DNA of 63,000 nt from Symsagittifera roscoffensis (GCF_963678635.1 NW_026971028.1:1-63000), one strand, 5' to 3'; shown: positions 45,701 through 57,192, counted from the stretch's first letter. Notes: a model not told the origin generated them from the letters alone. Made by a program: numbers and translations.

Positions 45701-46030
45701 CCAGGGTCAACATCTGGTTTAGCTCCGCTCCCGGCAAGGCATATATCAGAGTCTCCGGCCAGAACAACTTGGGAGACGTTCCCTCAAAGTCTGATCCCGC
45801 CACGATGACCACCCTTGCTGCGGCTGGGTCTGCCCTGTCATAGACTGCCAAGGTTTTAGCCAGCTGCGTCTTCCCGCAGGGTTTCCCGTATCGGGGGTCA
45901 TTGGCTAATCTTGTACCTTCATATGCGGCGTCTGGTAGTTCAATTTTTCTCGGGTCCATCAGCTTGTCTACCACCCACAACTGTGCTGGAGTGGCCACTC
46001 TAATCCTGGCAATGCTGGTTCGGTGTTTGG
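42732..46030 (-). CDS. E3 ORF2b: second SGNH-like block and large unknown protein
   Basis: Uninterrupted frame of ~1,100 codons, the best-preserved copy of this gene. N-terminal VVEPPKHRTS joins the SGNH ORF after a one-base deletion near 46050, so the ancestral product was probably a single polyprotein of about 1,900 aa. SGNH-like blocks: VVIVAGSDFEG, LPGAELNQML, LLLFTGMNYHL. In E3 the block-III Asn-Asp of E2 (AGMNDHL) is Asn-Tyr, a further sign that this second domain is not under catalytic constraint or has decayed. The acidic C-terminus is as in E2. It ends at TAA 42732 because one A is missing from an A-run compared with E2. Confidence 0.6.
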
Positions 46031-48316
46031 GAGGCTCCACCACGACCCCGGGCTCCCCAATGACTTGAGAGGTCTGTAGTTAATCGGTCCCATCACTGAT
46101 CTCGTGGGGATCCCAGTCAGATCCGCCGTCTCCATCAACTTCGCTCTCGAGAAGTGAGTCTCATGTGCCTTCAGCCAGTCCACGCACTGGTGTCTACCCA
46201 AGTCTTCGTGTGACACCTGCTCAAGACCCAAAGTTTTCGCTAGCTCCAGCCTGCATTCCAGATCCTCCAAGTCCAGCTCCTTGACTTTCTCCTCATATTT
46301 CAACCTGCTGATCTCCGCTGGCCTCTCCGACTTCTTCTTCTCCGCCACCACCACCGAGGATATTATCGACCCCTGAGGAGTTGACGACGTCGCTTCATCA
46401 GCCTCCATGGGCGCGGCGCTCGGCAGCTTGGCCCGGCTGTTCCTCGAACTGTCTCTAGAATCAGCCCTCTCGCCCAAGCGACAGGACAAAGCCCTCGGGT
46501 TGAAGAAGGGTGGGTTTGGGGGTGGTCCGAATGTGACCTGTGCCGTCTCTAGTAATTCCGCCTCCAGCGCACATATGTGCCTTTGGAAGACGTTGATCAA
46601 CCACTCCACCCCTCTGGGCCTATCAAAGTGAATACCATCCGCGGATGCATCGTCAGGGAAAGTGGATAGCTCCATTTGCTCGGCCACGTCCAGTAGCCCA
46701 AGGGGAAGGACACTCCTTTGATGTATCTTCCTGATTATTTCGTTCAGGCTTCGCACTTTTGTGTTCATCTCCACTGCATGCTGATCCGCTCCCATGTTGT
46801 AGGGGACGGTACATACCGTGAGAATGGCCGGATCCATTTGGATCCGTAATTCCTCGAGAATGCAGCTCATCTTGTCGTGCAGCCTCGTCACCTTCCTTGC
46901 TTCCCCCCTGGACACGTCATTCGTCCCGACCATCAGGGTCACCGTGTATGCACTTACCATCCCTAACATCTCAAGTGTCGCTAACATCTGCGGCGTCGCG
47001 GCTCTTACGAAGCTCAAGAATCCCGTTTGCCAATGGGACTGGATCCGGGTCAGCACCCGCAGCAAGCTGTCCCCAATGATCAAGTGAACCACGCCATCAG
47101 GCATTCGCGGCTGCGTGAGGTACTCCACCCAAGTCGCGTCGTGGAAGCAATCTCTCCTCTCCCTCTGCGCCGCGTTCCTGTCCATCCATTTGTGCTTGCG
47201 GTATCTACCTTCCGTATTCTTCTTGTAGCTTGAGATTACCACACTCCTGACAGGTTGCTCCCCCCACGTCGAGGGTAAGTCCACTCTTGCTGGACTCTCG
47301 CGACTCCTCAGCTGTAGCCGCTCGTGCAACTCTTTCAGTCGTGACGAGCTGCCACTCACCTGACTACTACCCGGGGTCGAACTCGGTGTATATCCAGGCA
47401 GCGCGACGTCCATCAATGGTCGTATTACTTGTGTCTCTAGACCACGCAGGGAGGACGCTGATTCGGACGGTATCCACACCTCTAATCCCTCGTTCATATG
47501 TTCTTGAGCCGCACGATCGAGGTTGAATCGTCCCTTCGACCTAGGAGCTTCATCTACTTCCATGCGTGACTCTGGCCTTGAGCCAGTCACTACCCGCCTT
47601 TTGGGCCTAGCCCCTTTCTGTATGTCGAGCTCGCGTTGTTGTCGCTGGATCCTCTCAAGTTTTGCCTGGTCTCTCTCTAGCACCGCTTTCAGCTGCTCGC
47701 AATTCGCGGCATTCTCTCGCACCCTTTCTGCCTGTAGCTGTTCAGCTCTCATCATGTCCAGTTCCCTCCGTGCTTGATCCCTCTCAAGTTTTGCCTGATC
47801 TCTCTCGAGCACCGCTTGATCCCGGTCGAGGTTCGCCTTGTTCCTCTCCCGCTGAGTCCTCTCGAGCTCTCTCTTCATGATACTGACGTCCGGATAAGCT
47901 TCCCCCGTCTGCTGTGCCCGTGTCATCGATGGTGCCTTACTCGTGCTCTGGCTCGTGGATCTGACTGACGGTCTGACCGGCAGTGGGAATTCCCCCGCGC
48001 CATACTCCGTATTGTTGTTCTGGCCAGGGTTCCTCGCCAAATCGAACCCCCTTATTGCCCCATCCACGTTCCAGGACAGCCACCTGGTTTGTTCTTGATT
48101 GGACACTCCATCAGTGGTGTAGCCTACCATCAAAACCGCTTCTGTCGCAGACTCCCGACACTCGCCCTGTTCCTCCAATTGGAGGATGGCATTCAACATC
48201 ACTGCCATTCTCTCGTCCACTTGAAAATAATCCAGGTCCCTCAGCCGCCTGTACAATCCGTCAAGTGTGGGTTTTTTCAAAGCCGATGGCATGGACTTCC
48301 AGAATCGATCTGCCAT
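45968..48316 (-). CDS. E3 SGNH (GDSL) hydrolase ORF with coiled coil
   Basis: ATG at 48316-48314 (MADRFWKSM), as in E2. Intact through GDSLL, the Gly block (VRAATP, where E2 has FAGAATP, so the block-II Gly is Arg here), VGTNDVS and DGIHFD. The coiled coil is longer than in E2 by one LERDQAKLE-type repeat, showing expansion of a short internal repeat. The frame overlaps ORF2b by ~75 bases only because of a one-base deletion; the last residues after YRPLKSLGS are out of the ancestral frame. Ser, Asn, Asp and His of the SGNH set are present. Confidence 0.82.
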   Translation of the reverse strand: MADRFWKSMPSALKKPTLDGLYRRLRDLDYFQVDERMAVMLNAILQLEEQGECRESATEAVLMVGYTTDGVSNQEQTRWLSWNVDGAIRGFDLARNPGQNNNTEYGAGEFPLPVRPSVRSTSQSTSKAPSMTRAQQTGEAYPDVSIMKRELERTQRERNKANLDRDQAVLERDQAKLERDQARRELDMMRAEQLQAERVRENAANCEQLKAVLERDQAKLERIQRQQRELDIQKGARPKRRVVTGSRPESRMEVDEAPRSKGRFNLDRAAQEHMNEGLEVWIPSESASSLRGLETQVIRPLMDVALPGYTPSSTPGSSQVSGSSSRLKELHERLQLRSRESPARVDLPSTWGEQPVRSVVISSYKKNTEGRYRKHKWMDRNAAQRERRDCFHDATWVEYLTQPRMPDGVVHLIIGDSLLRVLTRIQSHWQTGFLSFVRAATPQMLATLEMLGMVSAYTVTLMVGTNDVSRGEARKVTRLHDKMSCILEELRIQMDPAILTVCTVPYNMGADQHAVEMNTKVRSLNEIIRKIHQRSVLPLGLLDVAEQMELSTFPDDASADGIHFDRPRGVEWLINVFQRHICALEAELLETAQVTFGPPPNPPFFNPRALSCRLGERADSRDSSRNSRAKLPSAAPMEADEATSSTPQGSIISSVVVAEKKKSERPAEISRLKYEEKVKELDLEDLECRLELAKTLGLEQVSHEDLGRHQCVDWLKAHETHFSRAKLMETADLTGIPTRSVMGPINYRPLKSLGSPGSWWSLPNTEPALPGLEWPLQHSCGW

Positions 48317-48745
48317 TTCCGTGATTTCCAAGTGATCTTGACTATTAGCAACTTGAGTTTTACCTAAGCAACTTGAGTTTGAGCAGCTTGAGTTGTCTTT
48401 TTGAGATATCGTTTTCTTCAATTGAATACAGATGAGTAGTCAATTTGACTTCAACAAATCAATCTGAAAATAACACCCGATTTTTTAGACCGACAAGCTG
48501 TGTCCCTAACCAGAAAACCCCCTTACTTTTATGATTAAAAACCCTTTCCTTTTCGCCCTACTAAAATAGTTCAATTGGAAATTTTCTAAAAACATGCAGA
48601 TACATTTTATGTTTTAGCACTATCAATCATTTAAAATACTAATTGTCATGCCAATCGCCCCTAAGATTCCTCACCTGTTTTGTACCCCAGCACCTAACTC
48701 AAGACTCCTTCCTCACACCCGACTCGAGACCCCCGTGTACCCGAC
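48317..48745 (-). promoter_or_regulatory. E3 spacer with CTCAAG array
   Basis: Counterpart of 27746-28205. Three to four CTCAAG sites near 48350-48395 in ~20-bp spacing; otherwise AT-rich without a gene. Confidence 0.4.
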
Positions 48746-49693
48746 TCAGGCGATGCTCAAGTAGTATTTCTTATGAAGATACACCATTATCTCAGTTTCT
48801 GCGAAGACTACATGTAGGATAGCGTACAATTCCCTTGGGCTCAGTTTGCCCCTGTTTGGGTCATACACCGGCATTGAGACCTCCATTATCACTCTTTCAA
48901 TCATGAAGTCTCGTAGTCTTGTTAGTGCCAACATCACGTGTTCGGGATCAATTGTGTTCCTGTCATTGACCCTCGTCACTAGGAAGCACAGGTATTTCCC
49001 CGGGACTTAAGCTACTGATGGTAGAAGCGCTGCCATCCCTCCCAGTCCTGGTCTCTGTCTGAACAGAAACTCTACGTTCTGGTATTCTCTCTTGAAGTCA
49101 GCCTACAGTCTTGATTTGAAACTCATGTCTGCCGTGATGCAGATCGCGCTCGTTCTGTTTGACAGGATGAAGTGACTATCTGTTATCATGATGTTTTCCG
49201 AGTACTGATTGGGTATTTCAAATTTCGTTTTGAAATTCCGGCCTATGTTAGGCTCTGGCTCATCTTCTTCCAGTTCCAATTCGCTTGTTTCTCTCACTTC
49301 CTTGAGCTTCTTTATCATCAAATTTTTGGTGTGGGTAAGTCCTACCCCCACTCCCCGGACAAAAATATTTATCGACGTCCCCGTCGATGTTGTCGGGTCT
49401 GAATTGTCCAGTGGAATGTCCAGCGGCCTGTCTGTTGCCGTCCAGCCGAAGAGAGGGTCTTCTGTCTTCATATGTTTTTCCGCTGACACGTCGACTTGTT
49501 GAATACTCTGTCCTCCATGGCCTTCGTCTTTGACGTCGCGTATCCACTCTAGTATCCTCAAGTTCGTGTTCTCCCTCCTCTCTATCTCGCTCTGTTCGAG
49601 GTCCGTCTCCATTTCTGGTGTCGAGTAATCTTCCCGCGGATAGTGTCCACCATCATCATTCCTCACCCAATTTGTCTGGCTGTATCTTATCAA
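48746..49693 (-). pseudogene. E3 TARG1-like macro domain, broken
   Basis: 49103-49693 carries the end of the acidic linker, KTEDPLFGW (TAG in E2), FVRGVGVGLTHTKNLMIKKL and the first strands. A TAG near 49104 (the Glu position in LEADF) interrupts it, and a TAA follows GKYLCFL/VP near 49008. 48746-48979 carries LTRLRDFMIERVI, SMPVYDPNRGK, RELYAILHVVF and the last strand. The same missing catalytic positions as in E1 and E2 are seen, so their loss is ancestral to all three and not decay. Confidence 0.6.
49350..49367 (-). other. PPT-like motif copy in E3 macro region
   Basis: Minus-strand TTTTTGTCCGGGGAGTG, at the same place as in E2 (27128) and E1 (3809). Confidence 0.6.
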
Positions 49694-51264
49694 TCAAGAA
49701 GTCATCCCCGTATTTGTTGTACCTCATGCCGGTCCGTTTACAATTGCCAGCCCTGGTCCCCGGTGGTATTGGTCGATCTGGCTCCACCCACTTCGGCACC
49801 TCGTCCTGCTCCGGATCGTTCCAGTCTTCTTCTACAAACGATCCTGCTTCAGACTCCACCTCTATCTTTTCGTTGTCGTCCAAACTCAAGTTCTCATTAC
49901 CATCATTTTTCTCTCTAGTGCCCTTTTCATTCACTTCACACGCTGGCTCTACCACCAGGTACTCGAGACCCTCCATGTCCCTCGGTATGCACCAGTCTTC
50001 CGGGGACGGGTCGTGAGGCTTCAGATTTTCGTAATGTGCTGCTCGCCCAGTGCTCAAGCGGTAGAACCGTCCTTGTTGATGTACTTCCGTTATCATGAAT
50101 GGTCCCCTCCACTTCTTGAGTAGTTTCTTTGTTCCCTTGGGTGGTATGACATTTTGGAAGACCCACACGTACTGGCCCACTTCATATGGCTTTGCTTGTA
50201 ATATTTTTTGTCATATTTCTTGCGTTGTCTCATTTGCGCTTGCGCCGTGTTCCTCCTACATAGCTCGTTTAGCTCTTGTTGTCTTTTGATCGCTTCTTTC
50301 ACATATGCCTGAGGCGACGTCCTCTTCCCCTCGTATTCTGGGTAAAAAAATGTTAGAGGCATTGCCCTCTCCCTGCCCGTCAACATCATGAAAGGACTGA
50401 TGCCCGTCGTTGAGTGATGTGTGCTGTGGCAGGTACTTATCCCAGTCCGTCATGTATCTTGAGCAGTACTCCCTTAACATGTTGACCAGTGTCCTGTTCT
50501 GTCTCTCTACCAACCCGTTGGTCTGTGGGTGGTAGGTCGTCGAGTGTGCTTGAGCAATGTGCGATCTCCTCATCAATTCTTTTGTCAAGTCCCCCACAAA
50601 AGCTTTGCCGTTGTCCGACTGGAAAGTCATTGGACAACCATACCGCGATATCCAATGAGTTATCAGATGATCACATGTCTCCTCGGCCGAGGCTGTCTGG
50701 CACGGAATCGCTTCCGCCAACTTCGTGAAGTGATCTATTATAACCAGTATCTGGTTATATCCCGACTGTGTCATGCAGATTTTTTGATGGTCTATCTGCA
50801 CCACTTCATTGAATTCTGAGCTCTCAACGGACTTGAGGGGAAACTTCATATTCCTTGGGTCTTTTACCTGGAGACATGCCAGGCAGGCATTCACCCATCT
50901 CTCGCAAGCTTTTCTCATTCCCGGCCAATCAAACCTATGAAGTATCCTTTGTTGTACTTTATCTATCCCCTGGTGCCCCATCTGGTCGTGTGACCTGAAA
51001 AGCACCTCCGTTTGATACAATTGTGGCAGTATGATGAGGTTGTGTTTGTGTAATATCTTTTCCTCATCTCTCCTCTTGCACGCTACCACCCCATCAGCTG
51101 TGTGATAGAGTAAGTCTTTCTTTTCTTTGTAGAACTGGCTCAAGATCTTGTAGCTGTCTTCTTCAAGTTCCTCTTTCTCCCTGACCCCCAACTGGATCCA
51201 TTTGGAGAGGTTACTTGTCATTTTGTCATTCTTCTGGGCTCTTATTAGGTCTGACAGCCCGTAC
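49656..51264 (-). pseudogene. E3 integrase and GPY/F module, truncated and with small deletion
   Basis: From 51264 downward: helices before the zinc domain, HDQMGHQGIDK with ACLACLQ (both Cys present), QIDHQKICM (first Asp), FQSDNGKAF (second Asp), and NGLVERQN (Glu). About 29 bases encoding QVVGAYNSTQ-like residues are missing near 50430, shifting the frame. The C-terminal part follows in 50093-50389, then GQYVWVFQN, the GPY/F block WRGPFMITEVHQQGRFYRLSTGRAAHYENLKPH and the acidic linker in 49656-50180. The DDE triad and HHCC motif are complete, unlike in E2. The N-terminal side is cut at 51264 and resumes at 62690. Confidence 0.87.
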
Positions 51265-51268
51265 CTTA

Positions 51269-51647
51269 CAAAAACTTGGAAACCAGATCTGAGCATCGTA
51301 AAATCTTGCCTATTTCAGATCTTGTCCAGACATGGTGCATGTTTCGTTTGGACATGGAATTGTCTGAATCAGGACTGAGGCAGGTATGGATTCTATCACA
51401 AAAGTAGATCTGCTCAAGGTCTGTTTCAGACCTGGAACATATATGGGTCAGATCTGCACCAGGTCTGACCCATGTGTGCTCCAGGTCTGAATCAGGCCAT
51501 GAGCAGATCTGCTTTTGTGATGGAATCCATACCTGCCTCAGTCCTGATTTAGACATGCCCATGTCCAAACGAAACATGCACCATGTCTGGACAAGATCTG
51601 ATAAAGGCAAGATTTTAAGATGCTCAGGTCTGGTTTCCAAGTTTTTG
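51269..51647. mobile_element. Foldback element with ~185-bp inverted arms
   Basis: The left arm begins CAAAAACTTGGAAACCAG and the right arm ends with its complement. The two arms match almost throughout and meet at about 51455 around GGGTCAGATCTG / CAGGTCTGACCC. No coding capacity. It lies exactly at the point where E3 pol is interrupted. It could be a non-autonomous foldback/MITE-type DNA transposon or a rearrangement product. Confidence 0.8.
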
Positions 51648-51848
51648 TTGGATAGATTTCCACTCACTAAAATTTCAAAAATACTCCGCGGCAGATCGAT
51701 TCAAGGGTCTAAAAACAGTTTTGATCAATTTTTTTGCAAACAAGGCGAAAAAACAAGCTGTTTAAAAGATTTATTGAAATGTTTTATTTTCAATATTTTA
51801 ACTAAAACACTTGCCAGATGTTGAAGAACAAGAAAATGAAAAACATAA

Positions 51849-51972
51849 TTGGGCTCTTTTCCAACTTCCAAACCCCCAACGCAGTTTATAACATTAGAAG
51901 TCGTTTTTAAAAAATTTCAAATAATGAATTTGAGAAAACAGGGGGGATGGAAATTGGAAAAGAGCCCATAAG
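51849..51972. mobile_element. Small MITE-like inverted-repeat element (~124 bp)
   Basis: Ends TGGGCTCTTTTCCAA... and ...TTGGAAAAGAGCCCA form a terminal inverted repeat of ~33 bp with a few mismatches. No coding. Flanked by AT-rich DNA. Confidence 0.6.
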
Positions 51973-52083
51973 TCAGATTTTGAGTTATATTGCTCGAAAA
52001 ATTGTTATATTGTTAATATTTCTGTTCCTTCTTTTTCAAATATGACGTTCATTTGTTTCACTGAGACTCATTTGTTGCTCTGG

Positions 52084-55000
52084 GCAGATCAGACAGAGAA
52101 CCAGCCGAGCACCAGTGACGACTCCAACTGCTCCGGTGGCCTAAACAGCGTAGCAAAATTTAATTTTATCTAAAAAAATCACTACACAACAGACAACAAA
52201 CTGTGCGCGAGCAAATGCACAGTTTGTCAACCCCTCAGCTAAATTGAAAGCCTCAACAGCGCAGCGAACGAGCAAGCAACCTTAACTTTACACACCAGAC
52301 TAAGCAAAAACCACTAGGGCTAGGCAAACAACGCAAAAAACACCTAAGCTAGCACTAGGGGGAGGGGAGAACATACACACCTGAGCTTGAAGAGTCGGTC
52401 CAGGCAGACAACTGCTGCACTAGGAAGCCCAGACAGAGAGCCAGCCCAGCACCAGTGACGACTCCTACTGCTCCGGTGGCCTAAACAGCATAGAAAAATT
52501 TAATATTATCTAAAAAAATCACTGCACAACAGACAACAAACTGTGAGCGAGCAAATGCACAGTTTGTCAACCCCTCAGCTAAAATGAAAGCCTCAACAGC
52601 GCAGCGAACGAGCAAGCAACCTTAAAATTACACACCAGACTAAGCAAAAACCACCAAGGCTAGGCAACCAATGCAAAAAAAAACTCCTAAGCTAGCACTA
52701 GGGTGAGGGGAGAACATACACACCTGAGGTTGAAGAGTCGGTCCAGGCAGACAACTGCTGCACTAGGCAGCCCAGACAGAGAACCAGCCGAGCACCAGTG
52801 ACGACTCCAACTGCTCCGGTGGCCTAAACAGCATAGCAAAAATTAATATAATCTTAAAAAATCACTACACAACAAAAAACAAACTGTGAGCGAGCAAATG
52901 CACAGTTTGTCAACCCCTCAGCTAAAATGAAAGCCTCAACAGCGCAACGAACGAGCAAGCAACCTTAAAATTACACACCATACTAAGCAAACACCACCAA
53001 GGCTAGGCAACCAACGCAAAAAACTCCTAAGCTAGCGCTAGGGTGAGGGGAGAACATACACACTTGAGGTTGAAGAGTCGGTCCAGGCAGACAACTGTTG
53101 CACTAGGCAGCCCAGACAGAGAACCAGCCGAGCACCAGTGACGAATCCAACTGCTCCGGTAGCCTAAACAGCATAGCAAAATTTAACATAATCTTAAAAA
53201 CTCACTACACAACAAAAAACAAACTGGGCGCGAGCAAATGCACAGTTTGTCAACCCCTCAGCTAAAATGAAAGCCTCGACAGCGCAGCGAATGAGCAAGC
53301 AACCTTAACCTTACACACCAGACTAAGCAAAAACCACTAGGGCTAGGCAAATAACGCAAAAAACACCTAAGATAGCTTAGGGGGAGGGGAGAACATACAC
53401 ACCTGAGGTTGAAGAGTCGGTCCAGGCAGACAAATGCTGCACTAGGCAGCCCAGACAGAGAACCAGCCCAGCACCAGTGACGACTCCTACTGCTCCGGTG
53501 GCCTAAACAGCATAGCGAAATTTAATATTATCTAAAAAAATCACTACACAACAGACAACAAACTGTGCGCGAGCAAATGCACAGTTTGTCAACCCCTCAG
53601 CTAAAATGAATGCCTCAACAGCGCAGCGAACGAGCAAGCAACCTTAATTTTACACACCAGACTAAGCAAAAACCACTAGGGCTAGGCAAACAACGCAAAA
53701 AACACCTAAGCCAGCACTAGGGTGAGGGGAGAACATACACACCTGAGGTTGAAGAGTCGGTCCAGGCAGACAACTGCTGCACTAGGCAGCCCAGACAGAG
53801 AACCAGCCAAGCACCAGTGGCGACTCCTACTGCTCCGGTGGCCTGAACAGCAGAGCGAAATTTAATATTATCTAAAAAAATCCCTAGACAACAGACAACA
53901 AACTGTGCGCGAGCAAATGCACAGTTTGTCAACCCCTCAGCTAAAAAGAAAGCCTCAACAGCGCAGCGAACAAGCAAGCAACCTTAACTTTACACACCAG
54001 ATTAAGCAAAAACCACTAGGGCTAGGCAACTAACGCAAAAAACACCTAAGCTAGCACTAGGGTGAGGGGAGAACATACACACCAGAGGTTGAAGAGTCGG
54101 TCCAGGCAGACAACTGCTGCACTAGGCAGCCCAGACAGAGCACCAGCCAAGCACCAGTGACGACTCCAACTGCTCCGGTGGCCTCAACAGCATAGCAAAA
54201 TTTAATATAATCTAAAAAAATCACTACACAACAGACAACAAACTGTGCGCGAGCAAATGCACAGTTTGTCAACCCCTCAGCTAAAATGAAAGCCTCAACA
54301 GCGCAACGAACGAGTAAGCAACCTTAAAATTACACACCAGACTAAGTAAAAACCACCAAGGCTAGGCAACCAACGCAAAAAAACTCCTAAGCTAGCACTA
54401 GGGTGAGGGGAGAACATACACACCTGAGGTTGAAGAGTCGGTCCAGGCAGACAACTGCTGCACTAGGCAGCCCAGACAGAGAACCAGCCGAGCACCAGTG
54501 ACGACTCCAACTGCTCCGGTGGCCTAAACAGCATAGCAAAATTTAATATAATCTTAAAAAATCACTACACAACAAAAAACAAAATGGGCGCGAGCAAATG
54601 CACAGTTTGTCCACCCCTCAGCTAAAATGAAAGCCTCAACAGCGCAGCGAATGAGCAAGCGACCTTAACCTTACACACCATACTAAGCAAAAACCACTAG
54701 GGCTAGGCAAACAACGCAAAAAACACCTAAGATAGCTTAGGGGGAGGGGAGAACATACACACCTGAGGTTGAAGAGTCGGTCCAGGCAGACAAATGCTGC
54801 ACTAGGCAGCCCAGACAGAGAACCAGCCCAGCACCAGTGACGACTCCTACGGCTCCGGTGGCCTAAACAGCATAGCGAAATTTAATATTATCTAAAAAAA
54901 TCACTACACAAAGACAACAAACTGTGCGCGAGCAAGTGCACAGTTTGCCAACCCCTCAGCTAAAATGAAAGCCTCAACAGCGCAGCGAACAAGCAAGCAA

Positions 55001-55304
55001 CCTTAACTTTACACACCAGATTAAGCAAAAACCACTAGGGCTAGGCAACTAACGCAAAAAACACCTAAGCTAGCACTAGGGTGAGGGGAGAACATACACA
55101 CCTGAGCTTGAAGAGTCGGTCCAGGCAGACAACTGCTGCACTAGGCAGCCCAGACAGAGAACCAGCCAATCACCAGTGACGACTCCAACTGCTCCGGTGG
55201 CCTCAACAGCATAGCAAAATTTAATATAATCTAAAAAAATCACTACACAACAGACAACAAACTGTGCGCGAGCAAATGCACAGTTTGTCAACCCCTCAGC
55301 TAAC
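52084..55304. repeat. ~340-bp satellite/minisatellite array, ~9.5 copies
   Basis: The marker AGAGTCGGTCCAGGCAGAC recurs at 52391, 52734, 53074, 53413, 53753, 54093, 54434, 54773 and 55112, a period of 339-343 bp. Units are similar but not identical. Rare variants shared by 53370/54725 and by 53411/54771 suggest a four-unit (~1,360-bp) duplication; another variant pair is three units apart (53961/54979). The array ends abruptly at CCCCTCAGCTAA. A hydrophobic minus-strand frame of 70-86 codons appears in three units only. Confidence 0.93.
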
Positions 55305-55757
55305 AAATCTCGAATAAAAGAGGTAAGTTGACCATCTCGTTCTAGTGAAATATTTCAACAAATTAATCTCGAAAAAAAATCAGATTTGACGACGCTCAGT
55401 AAAGGCAAACGTTAAAAATGCGTCAGAACGGAAAAAGCAGCTATGATAAAATAAGATGCGCGGATGGTTGATTGGACTTGAATTTATAATTACCAAGCAG
55501 TAACGAAGCAGAAACACCAGTCAAGTCACGCCGATATTAATTAAGCCCAAAAATTATTGAGCAAAAAAAATGAATAATTAACAAATCGAGCTGGTTAAAT
55601 TACAACCAACATGAAAAACTTATTTCGATTCAACTGGATTTGTAAAATGCTAAAAACAACTGCAGTTAAAATTGTTTACAGCTAAAATAAACGATTCTAA
55701 GATGTGGCAACTAAGCCGAAATTTTTTTTGAACCGGAATAAATATCGTGTGAAAGAA
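55305..55757. other. AT-rich non-coding DNA
   Basis: No gene or clear repeat seen between the satellite array and the SINE-like element. Confidence 0.6.
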
Positions 55758-55832
55758 ACGGTTCCTGGTCAGATTCGAACCAGGACCTTTGCCGTCCCAG
55801 ACGTATTCGTAACCACCAGGCTAAGCGTTCTA
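55758..55832 (-). mobile_element. tRNA-derived SINE-like element or tRNA pseudogene
   Basis: The minus strand has an A-box-like TAGCCTGGTGG (55814-55824) and a B box GGTTCGAATCT (55770-55780) about 35 bp apart, the internal promoter of RNA polymerase III. An anticodon-like hairpin CGTC-TGG-GACG lies between. The T-arm does not pair correctly (loop too long) and the acceptor stem is not convincing, so it is not a normal tRNA gene. The short length prevents assignment to a SINE family. Confidence 0.55.
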
Positions 55833-56290
55833 GCGTCACTACTAATTTTGAATTCATTATGATCCATGTTACCACCAGTTCAATTAGTCCTGTGGACAAA
55901 GTTGTTTACGGGGAAAAAGACTAGTACCCAATTGCAATACCCTTGCTATCGCCAGGGTAATAAACTGGTCTGAAAAGCGATTCGTTTCATTTTTTTCAGA
56001 CAGTTTTTTTAACCAGAGAACTTCTTTGAGTTTTAAGTAGCAGCTCGAGTTACATCTCTAAGGACTTAAAAATGGTTTCTCACTCAGTATCTATTCACAA
56101 TTTTTTTGTTTTTGAAATCTACAAACAAAATTTTCTTTGAAAGGTCTCGATATACAGAGGAAAAATTACCAGCTTTAGGCACTACAAATAGCCATTTTCA
56201 AAAAGCCTTTTTCTCCACTATTTATGATTATAATTGCGCCAAACAAACTACTGCGATCGATTCTTGAAAAAATCGATAACGAATTCTTAC
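55833..56290. other. Non-coding, presumed intron or 3' truncated side of the GNPTAB-like locus
   Basis: AT-rich. After the donor at 56281-56290 I find no further exon resembling GNPTAB (no DMAP-binding, EF-hand or last Stealth blocks) before the satellite array. Confidence 0.5.
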
Positions 56291-56663
56291 ACAAAAAATA
56301 TATGAGCTCGACTGAATCTCCAGCTGACGCTGTGACTCTATAATGTGTTAACTTTTTCAACGAAGCCAATCCACAATCTCCGGCATCGTAAACACAAGGT
56401 CTCTTATTACATGCAGCGTCACAGTACTTATCGCCAAGCCACGAATCTGTACAGCCTACAGTACAGCTCCCCGAGCTGTCATCACTGCCTATTTCTGACT
56501 GCCCGTCTCGATTGCCTCCGATGTTGTTTTCGTTCTGTTCTCGACAGTCACCACCGTCGAACTCTTATTGGGCGTTGTTGCAGGCTGCGTCGCAATACCC
56601 GTCGTGTATCCACGCATTGGGACACTCGTCCTTACAGGGAGGGACAGGCCATCCATTGTATAA
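56291..56663 (-). pseudogene. GNPTAB: GNPTAB-like exon 6: two Lin12-Notch repeats
   Basis: Starts [10 protein letters not shown], then LNR1 [18 protein letters not shown] with TAA at the fourth Cys position, EFDGGDC, a Ser/Asn/Gly linker, and LNR2 CTVGCTDSWLGDKYCDAACN ... YDAGDC, intact. Acceptor CTGTAG; donor GTAAGA in phase 1. Confidence 0.85.
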
Positions 56664-57192
56664 CTACAGAACAAACAGTAAAAACTTCACAAGAGATTTT
56701 TAAAAACTCTAATATAAAGTGTTTTTAACCGAAAAAATTATGCTACCAATCAATCTTGAATGACGTGTTTGAGGTTCGAAGAAATACGTATGCAAAAACT
56801 GTTCACTCAATTATTATTTATATTAGCTCTTCAAATCTAATGAATGGTATTTAAGTTGTAGTACTTGACCAGAGAGATAAGCCAAGTTTCTGGGCGAACT
56901 ATTGATTTGAAACAAAAGAAATGATTTTTTTTCTTCATGCGTCTTTCCCATTTTATTCAGTTAATTCAAATTATTCTTTTCTAAAAATTTAGGGCAGCAC
57001 TTTTGGGTTCGTCTCCTTTTCTCTGAGAATTGTTGATAAAAAAAGCGCTTCATTTGAAGTTTGATTATTAATTACGGTGACGACCAGAAATTTTTCTGAC
57101 TCTTTTTCACTCGATATTTAATCAACTGGTTTTATCATGGAAATCAATCAATCAGTGATTCTATTCCGTCTTAGCTGCTGATATTTGCTTAC

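Larger units (their letters stand above)
38097..51264 (-). mobile_element. E3: giant LTR retrotransposon related to E2, tail-to-tail with it
   Basis: On the minus strand, the 3' LTR (38097-38984) is preceded by ORF3, ORF2b, SGNH ORF, macro domain and integrase, in the same order and with close protein similarity to E2. At 51264 the pol sequence stops within the codons for ARYRL, and matching pol resumes at 62690 on the same strand. The element therefore appears to be interrupted by 11.4 kb of other DNA, with gag and the 5' LTR off-window to the right. It is broken by stops and a small integrase deletion, but it preserves several residues lost in E2 (integrase Asp and Cys). Confidence 0.87.

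Noticed and set aside
53717-55306. Hydrophobic minus-strand ORFs of 70-86 codons in the satellite units
   Set aside because: Open in only three of about nine units, unit length is not a multiple of three, and no start context or family match was seen. Chance frames.
55758-55832. Functional tRNA gene
   Set aside because: A and B boxes are present, but the T-arm and acceptor stem do not pair properly. Recorded as SINE-like.
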